Positions 42,069 through 52,075 of a stretch of 64,000 nucleotides of DNA are shown here, one piece after another. The notes under the pieces are model-generated. The model saw nothing but the letters and a program-made list of their open reading frames with translations, did no database searches and was not told where the DNA came from. Every line of letters begins with the position of its first letter. Position 1 is the first letter of the stretch. The stretch spans positions 62,001 through 126,000 of the forward strand of contig NZ_BCQP01000001.1 in assembly GCF_001552135.1 (NCBI RefSeq), read 5' to 3'. The position numbers and the translations under genes are program-made. Origin of the DNA: Actinomadura chibensis NBRC 106107 (GTDB lineage: Bacteria > Actinomycetota > Actinomycetes > Streptosporangiales > Streptosporangiaceae).

Positions 42069-43520
42069 ATGAAGCCCGGCATCGACCGTGCCGTCGGGCG
42101 CACCTGGATCATCGCGCTCCTGATGGCGGGCGCCCTCATGGCCAACGTCACCTACGTCCAGGGGTTCGAGGCGCAGGACCTCCGCGACGACCCCCTCAAC
42201 GCCCGCCAGTTCGAGGACCGCTTCAAGACCGACCGCGGCCCGATCGTCGCGGACGGCGAGCGCCTCGCCTGGTCGGACGAGGTCGGCGGCGGCCGCTACC
42301 AGCGCCGCTACAAGGACGGCCCGGTCTTCGCGCCCGTCACCGGCTACTTCTCCGTGTTCGCCCAGACCGGCCTGGAGGACGCCGAGAACCACTTCCTGGA
42401 CGGCAGCGACGCCCGCCTCGCCACGACCGACCTCGTCGACCGGCTCATCGGCAAGCACGTCCCCGGCGGGACGGTCGAGTCCACCGTCGACGTGAAGGCG
42501 CAGCGGGCGGCCTACGACGCGCTGAGCGGCGCGGGCGCGCGGCGCGCGGCGGCGGTCGTGCTCGACGCGAAGACCGGCGCGATCAAGGTGATGGCCTCGA
42601 CCCCGTCCTACGACCCGGGCGAGGTGTCCACGCTCGACCGGCAGAAGGCCGTGCGGGCGTTCGACCGGCTCGGTGACCAGCCGATGAAGCCGCTGCTCAA
42701 CAAGGCGGCGAACGAGCTGTTCCCGCCCGGCTCCACGTTCAAGACCGTCGTCGCCGCGTCCGCGCTGGAGGCGGGCGCGAGCGAGAACACCCAGGTCAGG
42801 GCCGGGCGCAGCTACAAGCCGCCGCGCGCCGGGCAGGCGATCGCCAACGACGCGGGCGACATCGGCGGGTCCTGCGACCTGCCCCGGATCCCGCTCGCCG
42901 AGGCGTACGCGCAGTCGTGCAACACCACGTTCGCCTTCATGGGCGCGGAGAAGCCCGGCAACGACGGCGTCCGCGAGGCGGCGTCCCGGTTCGGGTTCGG
43001 CGACCGGATCGGGTACGCGCCGGGGCTGCGCGGCGCCGCGAGCTCGTTCCCGGAGACCGGCGAGCCGTCGCTCAGCGCGCTCGGCTCCATCGGGCAGGGC
43101 AGCACGGTCGCCTCGCCGCTGCAGATGGCCATGGTCGCGGCCGGGATCCTCAACGACGGCGTCGTGATGAAGCCGCGCCTCGTCGACCGGCTCCGCGCGG
43201 CGAACGGCCGGACGGTCGAGAGGTTCTCGCCGGCCGAGCTGTCCCGGGCGATGAGCGCCGACCAGGCGCGGCAGATGCGCGACATGATGCGGGCCGTCGT
43301 CGAGCGCGGCACCGGGAAGTCGCTGAAGGGGACGTCCGTCCTCGGCGGCAAGACCGGCACCGCCGACGTCGAGGGCGCCTCCTACAACGACCGCTGGTTC
43401 ATCGGGTTCGGGCCCCGCTCGGACCCGGAGTACGCGGTCGCGGTGATGACCGAGGCGCCCGGCTACGGCATCGAGTCGGGGCCGGTCGCCGCCGAGATCA
43501 TCGACGCGCTCGGGTCCTGA
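42069..43520 (+). CDS. PBP2-type D,D-transpeptidase (PbpA-like)
   Basis: The 483-residue protein has an N-terminal membrane anchor (TWIIALLMAGALMANVTYVQ), a small dimerisation domain and a transpeptidase domain with SxxK (PPGSTFK), SxN (SCN) and KTG (GGKTGTADV) motifs intact. It belongs to the PbpA/PBP2 group that crosslinks peptidoglycan and in actinomycetes works with RodA/FtsW-type polymerases and Ser/Thr kinases, one of which is encoded 3 kb upstream. Its position between rsmD and coaD, instead of in a division or ftsW-pbpA cluster, is unusual. Confidence 0.93.
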   Translation: MKPGIDRAVGRTWIIALLMAGALMANVTYVQGFEAQDLRDDPLNARQFEDRFKTDRGPIVADGERLAWSDEVGGGRYQRRYKDGPVFAPVTGYFSVFAQTGLEDAENHFLDGSDARLATTDLVDRLIGKHVPGGTVESTVDVKAQRAAYDALSGAGARRAAAVVLDAKTGAIKVMASTPSYDPGEVSTLDRQKAVRAFDRLGDQPMKPLLNKAANELFPPGSTFKTVVAASALEAGASENTQVRAGRSYKPPRAGQAIANDAGDIGGSCDLPRIPLAEAYAQSCNTTFAFMGAEKPGNDGVREAASRFGFGDRIGYAPGLRGAASSFPETGEPSLSALGSIGQGSTVASPLQMAMVAAGILNDGVVMKPRLVDRLRAANGRTVERFSPAELSRAMSADQARQMRDMMRAVVERGTGKSLKGTSVLGGKTGTADVEGASYNDRWFIGFGPRSDPEYAVAVMTEAPGYGIESGPVAAEIIDALGS

Positions 43521-43615
43521 GGGGACCGACTCGAGGGCCCGGGTGGAAGCGGGCCGAACGCGATTTGGTACGTTCGCGCCGCAGGTCAGAAACCGGGACC
43601 GAAGGGGTTCGCGCC

Positions 43616-44095
43616 GTGCGCCGTGTCGTCTGTCCGGGATCGTTCGACCCCGTCACCAACGGCCATCTCGACATCATCAGCCGCGCCTCCCGCCTCTACG
43701 ACGAGGTGGTCGTCGCCGTGCTGATCAACAAGAACAAGAAGAGCCTGTTCACCGTGGACGAGCGCGCCGACATGATCGCCGAGGTCACGGAGGAGTACGG
43801 CAACGTCAAGGTCGACAAGTTCTACGGCCTCACCGTCGACTACTGCCGCGAGCAGAACATCCCGGTGATCGTCCGCGGGCTGCGGGCCGTCAGCGACTAC
43901 GAGTACGAGCTCCAGATGGCCCAGATGAACCACCGCATCGCGGGCGTGGAGACCCTCTTCATGGCGACGAACCCCGAGTACGCGTTCCTGTCGTCGAGCC
44001 TGATGAAAGAGGTCGTGAAGTTCGGCGGGGACATCTCCGGGCTCGTCCCCGACACCGTCCACGAGCGGCTCGTGAAGCGGCTCAAGGAGGACTGA
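43616..44095 (+). CDS. coaD: Pantetheine-phosphate adenylyltransferase
   Basis: CoaD transfers AMP to 4'-phosphopantetheine, the penultimate step of coenzyme A synthesis. The 159-residue protein has the nucleotidyl motif CPGSFDPVTNGHLDIISRAS (with the GHxxI variant NGHLD), RGLRAVSDYEYELQMAQMN and the C-terminal SSSLMKEV. GTG 43616 is the only sensible start. Confidence 0.96.
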   Translation: MRRVVCPGSFDPVTNGHLDIISRASRLYDEVVVAVLINKNKKSLFTVDERADMIAEVTEEYGNVKVDKFYGLTVDYCREQNIPVIVRGLRAVSDYEYELQMAQMNHRIAGVETLFMATNPEYAFLSSSLMKEVVKFGGDISGLVPDTVHERLVKRLKED

Positions 44096-44143
44096 CCCGG
44101 CGCGGCCGCGCGGCGCCGCCGCCCCTGGTCGGACGGCCGCGAG

Positions 44144-44173
44144 TTGGGACCTCGCCCGGGTCTTCGGTACCCT
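44144..44173 (+). promoter_or_regulatory. Promoter of the DUF177-rpmF operon
   Basis: TTGGGA (44144-44149) and TACCCT (44168-44173) are 18 bases apart and lie 35 bases before the DUF177 gene start, a close match to vegetative actinobacterial promoters. Confidence 0.5.
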
Positions 44174-44207
44174 GGGACATCGGCCATCAGTCACGGCCGT
44201 CATTCTC

Positions 44208-44855
44208 ATGCCGCACGAAAGCAGGAATCCGCTGACACGCCTCGACCCCAACGCCCCGCTGGTGCTCGACACCCGAGCTCTGGGCAGGCAACCCGGGTCG
44301 TCGCGGGAGGAGCGCCTGTCCGCGCCGGCACCGGAGGATTTCGGCGTCGAGATGGTGGGCGTCCCGGCGGGCGCCGCGATCGAGCTGGACATCCGGCTCG
44401 AAGCGGTTCTCGAAGGGGTGCTCGTCACCGGCACCGCGACGGTCCCCCTTGAGGGGGAGTGCGCGCGCTGCCTCGACCCGATCGCCTCGACCTTCGAGGC
44501 GGACTTCCAGGAACTCTTCGTCTACGACGACACCCGCTCCGGCGGGAACGCCGCAGACGACGAGCTCCGCCTCGAGGGCGACCTGATCGACCTCGAACCC
44601 GTCCTGCGGGACGCGGTGGTCCTCGCGCTGCCGCTGTCCCCGCTGTGCCGGGACGACTGCCCGGGCCTCTGCCCGGACTGCGGTGTACGGCTGGCGGACG
44701 CCGAGCCCGGCCACCGCCACGACGACGCCGTCGACCCCCGGTGGGCGGCGCTGCAGGGCCTTGAGGGCGACACGCCCGCCGGGCCCGACCGGGGGAACGG
44801 GAGCAACGGCTCCCGTGGAACAGCCGACCGACGAGAACGAAAGCAGGAGGGCTGA
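44208..44855 (+). CDS. DUF177 (YceD-like) protein
   Basis: The 215-residue protein has the YceD signature: a beta-rich middle ([20 protein letters not shown]) and a C-terminal CxxC-type pair ([16 protein letters not shown]) before a Gly/Asn/Arg-rich tail. The family accompanies rpmF in almost all bacteria and is linked to 23S rRNA stability or L32 supply. The rpmF start codon follows the stop by one base. Confidence 0.92.
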   Translation: MPHESRNPLTRLDPNAPLVLDTRALGRQPGSSREERLSAPAPEDFGVEMVGVPAGAAIELDIRLEAVLEGVLVTGTATVPLEGECARCLDPIASTFEADFQELFVYDDTRSGGNAADDELRLEGDLIDLEPVLRDAVVLALPLSPLCRDDCPGLCPDCGVRLADAEPGHRHDDAVDPRWAALQGLEGDTPAGPDRGNGSNGSRGTADRRERKQEG

Positions 44856-44856
44856 C

Positions 44857-45036
44857 GTGGCCGTCCCGAAGCGGAAGAAGTCGCGCAGCAACACGCGGCA
44901 CCGTCGCGCGCAGTGGAAGGCATCGGCGCCGACGCTGGTCGAGTGCCCGACGTGCCGCGACCAGAAGCTGCCGCACACCGCGTGCGCGACGTGCGGAACC
45001 TACGACCGGCGGCAGGTCATCGCCCCGTCGTCCTGA
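44857..45036 (+). CDS. rpmF: 50S ribosomal protein L32
   Basis: The 59-residue protein starts [19 protein letters not shown] after GTG 44857 and carries a zinc ribbon (CPTC ... CATC). The ribosome binding site AGCAGGAGG overlaps the end of the DUF177 gene, showing an operon. It is the zinc-binding C+ form. Confidence 0.97.
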   Translation: MAVPKRKKSRSNTRHRRAQWKASAPTLVECPTCRDQKLPHTACATCGTYDRRQVIAPSS

Positions 45037-45084
45037 GTCTTCTCGCATCCGGGGGGCGGATCCGCGCGTAGGACCCTTTCGGGG

Positions 45085-45106
45085 GTGCGGGGGTCGCCCC
45101 CCGCAC
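45085..45106 (+). terminator. Terminator after rpmF
   Basis: GTGCGGGGG and CCCCCGCAC form a 9-bp hairpin, 48 bases after the rpmF stop. The rest of the 339-base gap up to rnc (45107-45375) contains no gene or motif I can recognise. Confidence 0.65.
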
Positions 45107-45375
45107 TGATCCAGCGCGACCGCCCCCCGATGCGGCAGGACGGGCACCCGACCACCCCGGCGCGATGTCGGCGTGGTGACCGGCGCGGGAACGAGCAGCG
45201 GTCCACCGCGGCTCACAGCGCCCGGAGCCGTGGTGCACGCCGGGATCAGCCGACCGGCGCGCACCTCGTCTTCGCGGACAACCCCTCCCCGCCGTGCGTC
45301 CTCGCCGTCCGGCCCATCGGCCGCGCGCCGCAGACGCGTCCGCGCACTGCGCGGCGCAGCCTGTGAGGAGGGCTT

Positions 45376-46212
45376 GTGAGCGGCAAGAAGAACGATCCGG
45401 CGCCGGAGCGCGCCGAGCTGACCGGCGCGCTCGGCGTCGAGGTGGACGCCGAACTGCTCGAACGGGCGCTGACGCACCGTTCGTACGCCTACGAGAACGG
45501 CGGCCTGCCCACCAACGAGCGCCTGGAGTTCCTCGGCGACTCGGTGCTCGGGCTCGTCGTCACCGACACCCTGTTCCGCGGCCATCCCGACCTGCCCGAG
45601 GGGCAGCTCGCGAAGCTGCGCGCCGCCGTCGTCAACATGCGGGCGCTCGCGGGCGTCGCGCGCGGCCTCGGCGTCGGCGCGCACATCCGGCTCGGCCGCG
45701 GCGAGGAGGGCACCGGCGGGCGCGACAAGGCGTCCATCCTCGCCGACACGCTGGAGGCGCTGATCGGCGCCGTCTACCTCGACCGGGGGCTGGACGAGGC
45801 GTCCGCCCTCGTCCACCGGCTGTTCGACGCGCTGATCACCCGGTCGGCGAGCCTCGGCGCCGGGCTCGACTGGAAGACCTCGCTGCAGGAGCTCACGGCC
45901 GTGGAGGAGCTCGGCGTCCCCGAGTACCACGTCGCCGAGAGCGGCCCCGACCACCAGAAGACGTTCCGCGCGTCGGTGCGGGTCGGCGGGCAGACGTACG
46001 GGTCCGGCGAGGGGCGCAGCAAGAAGGAGGCCGAGCAGCACGCCGCCGAGGCCGCCTGGAACGAGATCCGCGCGCTCGTCGTGCGGCGGGAGGCGGCGGC
46101 CCAGGACGGCGCGGCGCAGGACGGCGCGGCCGCCGCCGCGGCGGCGCCTGTCGACGGCCGCGGGCCCGCGGGTCAGGAGCAGGCCGGACACGCGGCGCAG
46201 GCCGGTGCCTGA
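45376..46212 (+). CDS. rnc: Ribonuclease III
   Basis: RNase III cuts double-stranded RNA in rRNA and mRNA processing. The 278-residue protein has the catalytic signature [18 protein letters not shown], the second acidic site [15 protein letters not shown], and a C-terminal dsRNA-binding domain ([20 protein letters not shown] onward, [12 protein letters not shown]). An alanine-rich tail of about 40 residues follows. GTG 45376 follows GAGGAGGGC. The end overlaps mutM. Confidence 0.96.
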   Translation: MSGKKNDPAPERAELTGALGVEVDAELLERALTHRSYAYENGGLPTNERLEFLGDSVLGLVVTDTLFRGHPDLPEGQLAKLRAAVVNMRALAGVARGLGVGAHIRLGRGEEGTGGRDKASILADTLEALIGAVYLDRGLDEASALVHRLFDALITRSASLGAGLDWKTSLQELTAVEELGVPEYHVAESGPDHQKTFRASVRVGGQTYGSGEGRSKKEAEQHAAEAAWNEIRALVVRREAAAQDGAAQDGAAAAAAAPVDGRGPAGQEQAGHAAQAGA

Positions 46213-47110
46213 GCTGCCCGAGGTCGAGGTCGTCCGGCGCGGCCTCGAACGCTGGACGACGGGTCGCGCGATCGCGTCCGCCGAGGTGCTGCACCCGCGC
46301 GCGGTGCGCCGCCACGAGGCCGGGCCCGCCGACTTCGCGGGCCGCCTCGCCGGGCGCACCGTGCTGACACCGCGCCGCCGCGGCAAGTACATGTGGCTGC
46401 CGCTCCGCGCCGACGCCGACGGCGCGGAGCCGGGGGAGGCGCTGCTCGCCCACCTCGGGATGAGCGGGCAGCTCCTCGTCGGCGAGCCGGACCGCGAGCG
46501 CGAGAAGCACCTGCGGGTCCGGGTCGAGTTCGGCGACGGCGGTCACGACCTGCGCTTCGTCGACCAGCGGACGTTCGGTCACCTGATGGTCGCCGACCTC
46601 GTCCCGGACGCGGTCGGCGGCCCGGACGGCCCGGGGCTCGTCCCGGAGCCGATCGCGCACATCGCCGCCGACCCGCTGGAGAAGGGCTTCGACCCCGACG
46701 CGTTCTACCGCGCCCTCCGCCGCCGCAAGACCGGCGTCAAGCGCGCCCTGCTCGACCAGTCACTGATCAGCGGCGTCGGCAACATCTACGCCGACGAGGC
46801 CCTGTGGCGCGCCAGGCTGCACTGGGCGCGCCCGACCGAGACCATGACGCGGGCGGAGGCGGCGCGCCTTCTCGCGGCCGCTCAGGACGTCATGGGCGCC
46901 GCCCTCGCCGTCGGCGGGACCTCGTTCGACAGCCTGTACGTGAACGTGAACGGCGAGAGCGGCTACTTCGAGCGCTCCCTCGACGCCTACGGGCGGCGCG
47001 ACGAGCCGTGCCGCCGCTGCGGGACGCCGATCCGCCGCGACGAGTTCATGAACCGGTCGTCCTACAGCTGCCCGACGTGCCAGCCCCGGCCCCGGCGGGC
47101 ACGGTACTAG
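46205..47110 (+). CDS. mutM: Formamidopyrimidine-DNA glycosylase
   Basis: MutM removes 8-oxoguanine and formamidopyrimidines from DNA. The 301-residue protein begins with the catalytic [13 protein letters not shown] (Pro1, Glu2 after Met removal), has VDQRTFGHL, the helix-two-turn-helix [14 protein letters not shown] and a C-terminal zinc finger CRRCGTPI ... CPTC. It starts with GTG inside the 3' end of rnc. Confidence 0.96.
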   Translation: MPELPEVEVVRRGLERWTTGRAIASAEVLHPRAVRRHEAGPADFAGRLAGRTVLTPRRRGKYMWLPLRADADGAEPGEALLAHLGMSGQLLVGEPDREREKHLRVRVEFGDGGHDLRFVDQRTFGHLMVADLVPDAVGGPDGPGLVPEPIAHIAADPLEKGFDPDAFYRALRRRKTGVKRALLDQSLISGVGNIYADEALWRARLHWARPTETMTRAEAARLLAAAQDVMGAALAVGGTSFDSLYVNVNGESGYFERSLDAYGRRDEPCRRCGTPIRRDEFMNRSSYSCPTCQPRPRRARY

Positions 47111-47137
47111 GGCGGGGCGTGGACGGACGGTGAGCCG

Positions 47138-47506
47138 ATGAGCGGAACGGGGGAGACCATGGACGCGGGCATGGACGCGGGCACGGACGCGCACAGTGAC
47201 GGCGGCGACGAGGTCGTGCGGCTCACCGCGTGGGTGCGGGGCCGCGTGCAGGGCGTCGGGTTCCGCTGGTGGGTGCGGGCGCGGGCGCTCGAACTCGGCC
47301 TCGTCGGCAGCGCCACCAACCTGTCCGACGGACGCGTCGAGGTCGTCGCGGAGGGGCCGCGGGAGCGCTGCCGCCGCCTCCTCGACCTGCTGACCGGCGA
47401 CGACTCCGGAAGCGGCGCGCTGACGGCCCGGCCAGGGAAGGTGACGGGCGTCGCGGAGCGCTGGAGCGGGGCCCGCGGCGAGGCCCGGGGTTTCGTGGAG
47501 CGCTGA
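47138..47506 (+). CDS. acyP: Acylphosphatase
   Basis: The enzyme hydrolyses acyl phosphates. The 122-residue protein has the signature [19 protein letters not shown] (phosphate loop with catalytic Arg) and [17 protein letters not shown] with the catalytic Asn. The N-terminus has a Met/Asp/Gly-rich extension of about 25 residues; ATG 47159 is an alternative start. Confidence 0.93.
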   Translation: MSGTGETMDAGMDAGTDAHSDGGDEVVRLTAWVRGRVQGVGFRWWVRARALELGLVGSATNLSDGRVEVVAEGPRERCRRLLDLLTGDDSGSGALTARPGKVTGVAERWSGARGEARGFVER

Positions 47507-47684
47507 CCGGGTAGGGAGTTCTGGTTTATACCTGCTAAACTAGTAGAGGAAGGTTGTTACCGGCCTGTGATGTGCGTCTTGACCAGGACAGCGGCCGGTG
47601 CGACTCTAGACGATACGCGCACCGACTTCGATTGATTCTCGTGCGCGATCCCTGCTGGTTACTCAGCGTGGAGGACCCTTAGTC

Positions 47685-47882
47685 ATGGCGAAGGCTCTAC
47701 TCGGCCACGTCGGCGGTCCCGACCCCCGGATGGTCGCGGAGATGCGGCGCCTTCAGCAGCGCGTACGTGACCTGGAGGCCGAGCTCGTACGGCTCCAGGC
47801 GGAGAACGACGCGCTTGCGACGGCGGCGGACGACGATGTGATGTCGCTCGCGGTGAAGGACCGTGAACCGGCGCTGACCTGA
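47685..47882 (+). CDS. Small coiled-coil protein conserved next to smc
   Basis: The 65-residue product starts MAKALLGHVGGPDPRMVAEM and continues with a leucine-zipper-like helix (RLQQRVRDLEAELVRLQAEN). I recognise it as a small protein commonly found in actinomycetes; its function is unknown. It is a single-gene transcript: an AT-rich upstream region (47519-47546) may hold the promoter, leaving a leader of more than 100 bases, and an intrinsic terminator follows. Confidence 0.8.
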   Translation: MAKALLGHVGGPDPRMVAEMRRLQQRVRDLEAELVRLQAENDALATAADDDVMSLAVKDREPALT

Positions 47883-47910
47883 TCGGCGCCTGAAAATCCC
47901 AGTGTGAACA

Positions 47911-47943
47911 GGGACGCCGCGACGTGGCGTCCCTTTGTTTTGT
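47911..47943 (+). terminator. Intrinsic terminator with U tract
   Basis: GGGACGCC and GGCGTCCC form a perfect 8-bp stem over a 7-base loop, followed by TTTGTTTTGT. It is the most classical Rho-independent terminator in the window and ends the small coiled-coil gene. Confidence 0.88.
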
Positions 47944-48059
47944 CGAGGGGGGGCGACCCCCCTGACCCCCCGCGCGACGCAGGCGATCCTCACGACGCCG
48001 TTGCGGTTTCTTGTGCCTGTTGCGGTGGGTGGGGCGTCGCTGCGGTCGCCTGCGTCGGC

Positions 48060-48106
48060 GGCTCGCGCGGCCTCCGGCGCCGGGGGCGCCTCCGGCCGCG
48101 CGAGCC
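48060..48106. repeat. Long GC-rich inverted repeat before smc
   Basis: GGCTCGCGCGGCC (48060-48072) pairs perfectly with GGCCGCGCGAGCC (48094-48106); inside, two GGCGCC hexamers pair across GGG. The rest of the 513-base gap between the small coiled-coil gene and smc holds no recognisable gene, but it is less GC-rich near 48200-48350, probably the smc promoter region. Confidence 0.6.
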
Positions 48107-48395
48107 GTGGCCCCGGCTCAGGTTCCGTCCGAGAGAAGCCATTGCGGATTGGCGTCGTTGCTGGCCGGGCCCTGATTGGCGGTAAGTGGGGACGGTCGCC
48201 ATTTCTGGCGTCCCCTGGTGCTTCGCGGGTCATGGTTTGGGCAAGGTTCGGGTCGGGTTTGGTTTATGGCGCTCTGGTGTTTTTGTGCCGTTCTGGGGCG
48301 TGGTTGTGACCTTGCTTGGGCTGCGTGACGGTCTCCGCGGGGCGTCGGCCGGTATCGTGCGTCGGACGTGTCGAGGAGGAGGGGGCTGCTAGCGC

Positions 48396-51300
48396 GTGTA
48401 TCTGAAGAACCTGACGTTGCGCGGCTTCAAGTCCTTCGCGTCCTCGACGACGCTGAAGTTCGAGCCGGGCATCACCGCCGTCGTCGGGCCGAACGGGTCG
48501 GGCAAGTCCAACGTGGTCGACGCGCTGGCCTGGGTGATGGGCGAGCAGGGCGCGAAGTCGCTGCGCGGCGGCAAGATGGAGGACGTCATCTTCGCCGGCA
48601 CCGCGAGCCGGGCGCCGCTCGGCCGCGCCGAGGTCGTGCTGACGATCGACAACGCCGACGGCGCGCTGCCCATCGACTACTCCGAGGTCACGATCAGCCG
48701 GCTGATGTTCCGGTCCGGGTCCAGCGAGTACGCGATCAACGGCGACCCGTGCCGGCTGCTCGACATCCAGGAGCTGCTGTCGGACTCCGGCATCGGCCGC
48801 GAGATGCACGTGATCATCGGGCAGGGGCAGCTCGACCGCGTCCTGCACGCCGGGCCCGAGGGGCGGCGCGCGGTGATCGAGGAGGCGGCGGGCGTCCTCA
48901 AGCACCGCAAGCGCAAGGAGAAGGCGCTCCGCAAGCTGGACGCCATGCAGGGCAACCTGACCCGCGTCCAGGACCTCACCGGCGAGCTGCGGCGCCAGCT
49001 CAAGCCGCTCGGCAAGCAGGCCGAGATCGCGCGCCGCGCCGCCGTCATCCAGGCCGACCTGCGCGACGCGCGGCTCAGGCTGCTCGCCGACGACCTGGTC
49101 ACGCTGCGCACGAAGCTCGAACAGGAGGCCGCCGACGAGGCCGCGATCCGGGAGCGCCGCGCCGAGACGGAGCGGGCGCTCGCCGGGGCGCAGGAGCGCG
49201 AGGGCGTCCTGGAGGCCGAGGAGGCCGCCGAGGCGCCGAGGCTCGCCCAGGTGCAGGACACCTGGTTCCAGCTCTCCGCGCTCAAGGAGCGGCTGCGGGG
49301 CGTCGCCGACCTCGCCGAGGAGCGGCACCGCAACGCCGCCGAGGCGCGCGAGGAGGAGCGGCGCGGCCGCGACCCCGAGGACATGGAGCGCGAGGCCGCC
49401 GAGATCCGCGAGCAGGAGGAGATGCTCCGTGCGGCTCTTGAGGAGGCTCAGGACGCTCTGACCGGCGCGGTCGACCAGCGGACGGCCGCCGAGGAGGCGC
49501 TCGCCGCCGAGGAGCGCCGGTTGCAGGCCGCCGCCCGCGCCGCCGCCGACCGGCGCGAGGAGCTGGCCCGGCTGCGCGGCCGGGTCGAGGCGCTGCGCAG
49601 CAAGGCGCAGGCCGGGCGGGCGGAGATCGGACGGCTCGCCGACGCCCGCGAGGAGGCCGCGCGGCGGGCCGGGACCGCGCAGGCCGAGTTCGAGGCGTTC
49701 GAGGCCGACGTCGTCGAGGACCCGGCGCTCGCCGCCGAGCACGAGGCCGCGCAGGAGGCGCTCGCCACCGCCAAGGACGCCGCCGAGTCCGCGCGGGCGG
49801 CCGTCGACGGCCCGCGCCGCGCGCTCAAGGAGGCCCGCGCCGCCGTCGGCGCGGCCCGTTCCGCCGACCAGGGCGCGCAGAAGAAGGTCACCGCGCTGCA
49901 GGCGCGGATCGAAGCGCTCAACCTCACGCTCGCCAGTGCCGCGGACGGTGGCGAGGCGCTGTTGTCGGCGGGGTCTGACGGCTCGCTCGACGGGGTGCTC
50001 GGCACCGTTGCTTCGCTGCTGAACGTCCGGGCTGGATACGAGACCGCCGTCGCGGCCGCGTTGGGGAACGCGGCCGAGGCCATCGCGGTCGGGTCGCTGG
50101 CGACGGCCGAGGCCGCGCTGGCGCTGCTGCGGTCGCGGGACGCGGGACGTGCCGGGCTGCTGGTCGGCGGAGGGCCCGTCGCGGAGGTGCGGCGGGTTCC
50201 GGGTGTCGACTACGCGGTCGACGCGGTGAACGTGCCGGAGGTCGTGCGTCCGGCGGTTCAGCATTTGTTGGGTGATGTGGCCGTTGTGGACGATCTTTCC
50301 GCTGCGGCTGCTCTCGTCCGGCGGGAGCCGTCTCTGCGGGCCGTCACACGTGAGGGCGAGCTTGTGGGGGCGCACTGGGCGCAGGGCGGTGCTTCCGGGG
50401 GCGGGCAGAGTCTTCTGCGGATGCGCGCGACGCTGGACGAGGCCACCGAGGACCTCGCGGCGGCGGAGACCGCCGCCATGGCCGCCGGGGACGAGCTGGC
50501 CGCCGCGCTGGAGCGCGAGCAGTCCGCGCAGGCGGCGGTGGAGGCCGCCGAGGCCGCCGCGACCGAGGCGCAGGCGGGCGTCAACGCGGCGCAGTCCGAG
50601 CTCGACCGCGTCCGCGCCCGGCTGCGCGAGTTCGACGCGCAGGCCGCGCAGGAGGCCAAGCGCGCCGCCCGGCTGGAGGCCGACGCCCGCGCCGCGCGGG
50701 GCGAGGCGGAGCGGCTCACCAAGGCGCTGGACGCGGCGAGCGAGTCCCTGGAGCGGGACACGGAGGCGGCCGAGGAGCTGGCCCTGCGGCTCGCCGAGTC
50801 GGAGGAGGCCGCCGAGGTCGCCGACGAGGCCGGGCACGACACCGAGGCCCGCGACGAGCTGAACGCCCGCTGCCAGGAGCTGCGCGGCGTCGAGATGGAG
50901 GCGCGGCTCTCGGTCCGCACGGCGGAGGAGCGCGTCCAGGCGATCGCCGGACGCGCCGACGCCCTCGAACGCGGCGCCCGGCGCGAGCGGGAGGAGCGGG
51001 CGCGGGCCGCCGAGCGCCGGGCCCGCCGCGAGCGGCAGGCCCGCGTCGCGAAGGCCGTCCTGCGCGGCGCGCGGACGGCGCTGGAGCGCATCGAGCTGTC
51101 CCTCGCCGCGGCCGTCCGCCGCCGGGAGGCCGCCGAGCGGGCGAAGGCCGCGCGCGAGGCGGAGCTGAAGGTCGTCCGGACGCAGGTGCGCGAGCTGTCC
51201 GGCACCCTCGAACGGCTGGTCAACGTCGTGCACGGCAACGAGGTCGCGCGGGCCGAACAGCGGCTCCGGCTGGAGCAGTACGAGCAGCGGGCCCTGGACG

Positions 51301-52058
51301 AGTTCGGCCTTGAGGTCGACTCGCTCGTCTCCGAGTACGGGCCCGACCAGCCCGTCCCGCCCGACCCGGACAAGGGCGAGGACGCCCTGCCCGCCTCCTA
51401 CGACAGGACGGTGCAGGAGAAGCGCGCGAGGACCGCCGAGCGGCAGCTCAACCAGCTCGGCAAGGTCAACCCGCTGGCCCTGGAGGAGTTCGCGGCGCTG
51501 GAGGAGCGGCACGCCTTCCTCACGTCCCAGCTCGAAGACCTGAAGAAGACCCAGCGGGAGCTGCTCGGCCTCGTCAAGGAGGTGGACGAGCGCGTCCAGC
51601 AGGTGTTCGCCGCCGCCTACGACGACACCGCCCGCGAGTTCGAGCGGATCTTCGCCCGGCTGTTCCCCGGCGGCGAGGGCAGCCTGTCGCTGACCGAGCC
51701 CGGCGACATGCTCGCCACCGGCGTCGAGGTCGCCGCCCGCCCGCCCGGCAAGAAGGTCAAGCGGCTGTCGCTGCTGTCCGGCGGCGAGCGGTCGCTCGTC
51801 GCGATCGCGTTCCTCGTCGCCGTGTTCAAGGCGCGGCCGTCGCCGTTCTACGTCCTGGACGAGGTCGAGGCCGCGCTCGACGACACCAACACCCAGCGCC
51901 TCATCACCGTCTTCGAGGAGCTGCGCGAGTCGTCCCAGCTCATCGTGATCACGCACCAGAAGCGGACCATGGAGGGCGCCGACGCGCTCTACGGCGTCAG
52001 CATGCGCGGCGACGGCGTCACGCAGGTCGTCAGCCAGCGGCTCCGCGAGCACGTCTGA
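48396..52058 (+). CDS. smc: Chromosome segregation protein SMC
   Basis: SMC is the ATPase of the condensin-like complex that organises chromosomes. The 1220-residue protein has N-terminal Walker A GPNGSGKSNVVDALAWVMGE, two long coiled coils (about residues 160-500 and 680-1020) rich in Ala/Glu/Arg, a hinge at about 515-660 (LDGVLGTVASLLNV ... AVDAVNVPEVVRPAVQHLLG), and the C-terminal signature LSGGERSLVAIAFLVAVFKA with Walker B VLDEVEAALDD. GTG 48396 gives the normal start. ftsY, usually next, is 8 kb away. Confidence 0.97.
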   Translation: MYLKNLTLRGFKSFASSTTLKFEPGITAVVGPNGSGKSNVVDALAWVMGEQGAKSLRGGKMEDVIFAGTASRAPLGRAEVVLTIDNADGALPIDYSEVTISRLMFRSGSSEYAINGDPCRLLDIQELLSDSGIGREMHVIIGQGQLDRVLHAGPEGRRAVIEEAAGVLKHRKRKEKALRKLDAMQGNLTRVQDLTGELRRQLKPLGKQAEIARRAAVIQADLRDARLRLLADDLVTLRTKLEQEAADEAAIRERRAETERALAGAQEREGVLEAEEAAEAPRLAQVQDTWFQLSALKERLRGVADLAEERHRNAAEAREEERRGRDPEDMEREAAEIREQEEMLRAALEEAQDALTGAVDQRTAAEEALAAEERRLQAAARAAADRREELARLRGRVEALRSKAQAGRAEIGRLADAREEAARRAGTAQAEFEAFEADVVEDPALAAEHEAAQEALATAKDAAESARAAVDGPRRALKEARAAVGAARSADQGAQKKVTALQARIEALNLTLASAADGGEALLSAGSDGSLDGVLGTVASLLNVRAGYETAVAAALGNAAEAIAVGSLATAEAALALLRSRDAGRAGLLVGGGPVAEVRRVPGVDYAVDAVNVPEVVRPAVQHLLGDVAVVDDLSAAAALVRREPSLRAVTREGELVGAHWAQGGASGGGQSLLRMRATLDEATEDLAAAETAAMAAGDELAAALEREQSAQAAVEAAEAAATEAQAGVNAAQSELDRVRARLREFDAQAAQEAKRAARLEADARAARGEAERLTKALDAASESLERDTEAAEELALRLAESEEAAEVADEAGHDTEARDELNARCQELRGVEMEARLSVRTAEERVQAIAGRADALERGARREREERARAAERRARRERQARVAKAVLRGARTALERIELSLAAAVRRREAAERAKAAREAELKVVRTQVRELSGTLERLVNVVHGNEVARAEQRLRLEQYEQRALDEFGLEVDSLVSEYGPDQPVPPDPDKGEDALPASYDRTVQEKRARTAERQLNQLGKVNPLALEEFAALEERHAFLTSQLEDLKKTQRELLGLVKEVDERVQQVFAAAYDDTAREFERIFARLFPGGEGSLSLTEPGDMLATGVEVAARPPGKKVKRLSLLSGGERSLVAIAFLVAVFKARPSPFYVLDEVEAALDDTNTQRLITVFEELRESSQLIVITHQKRTMEGADALYGVSMRGDGVTQVVSQRLREHV

Positions 52059-52075
52059 ACCGGGGCGGCTCCCGG

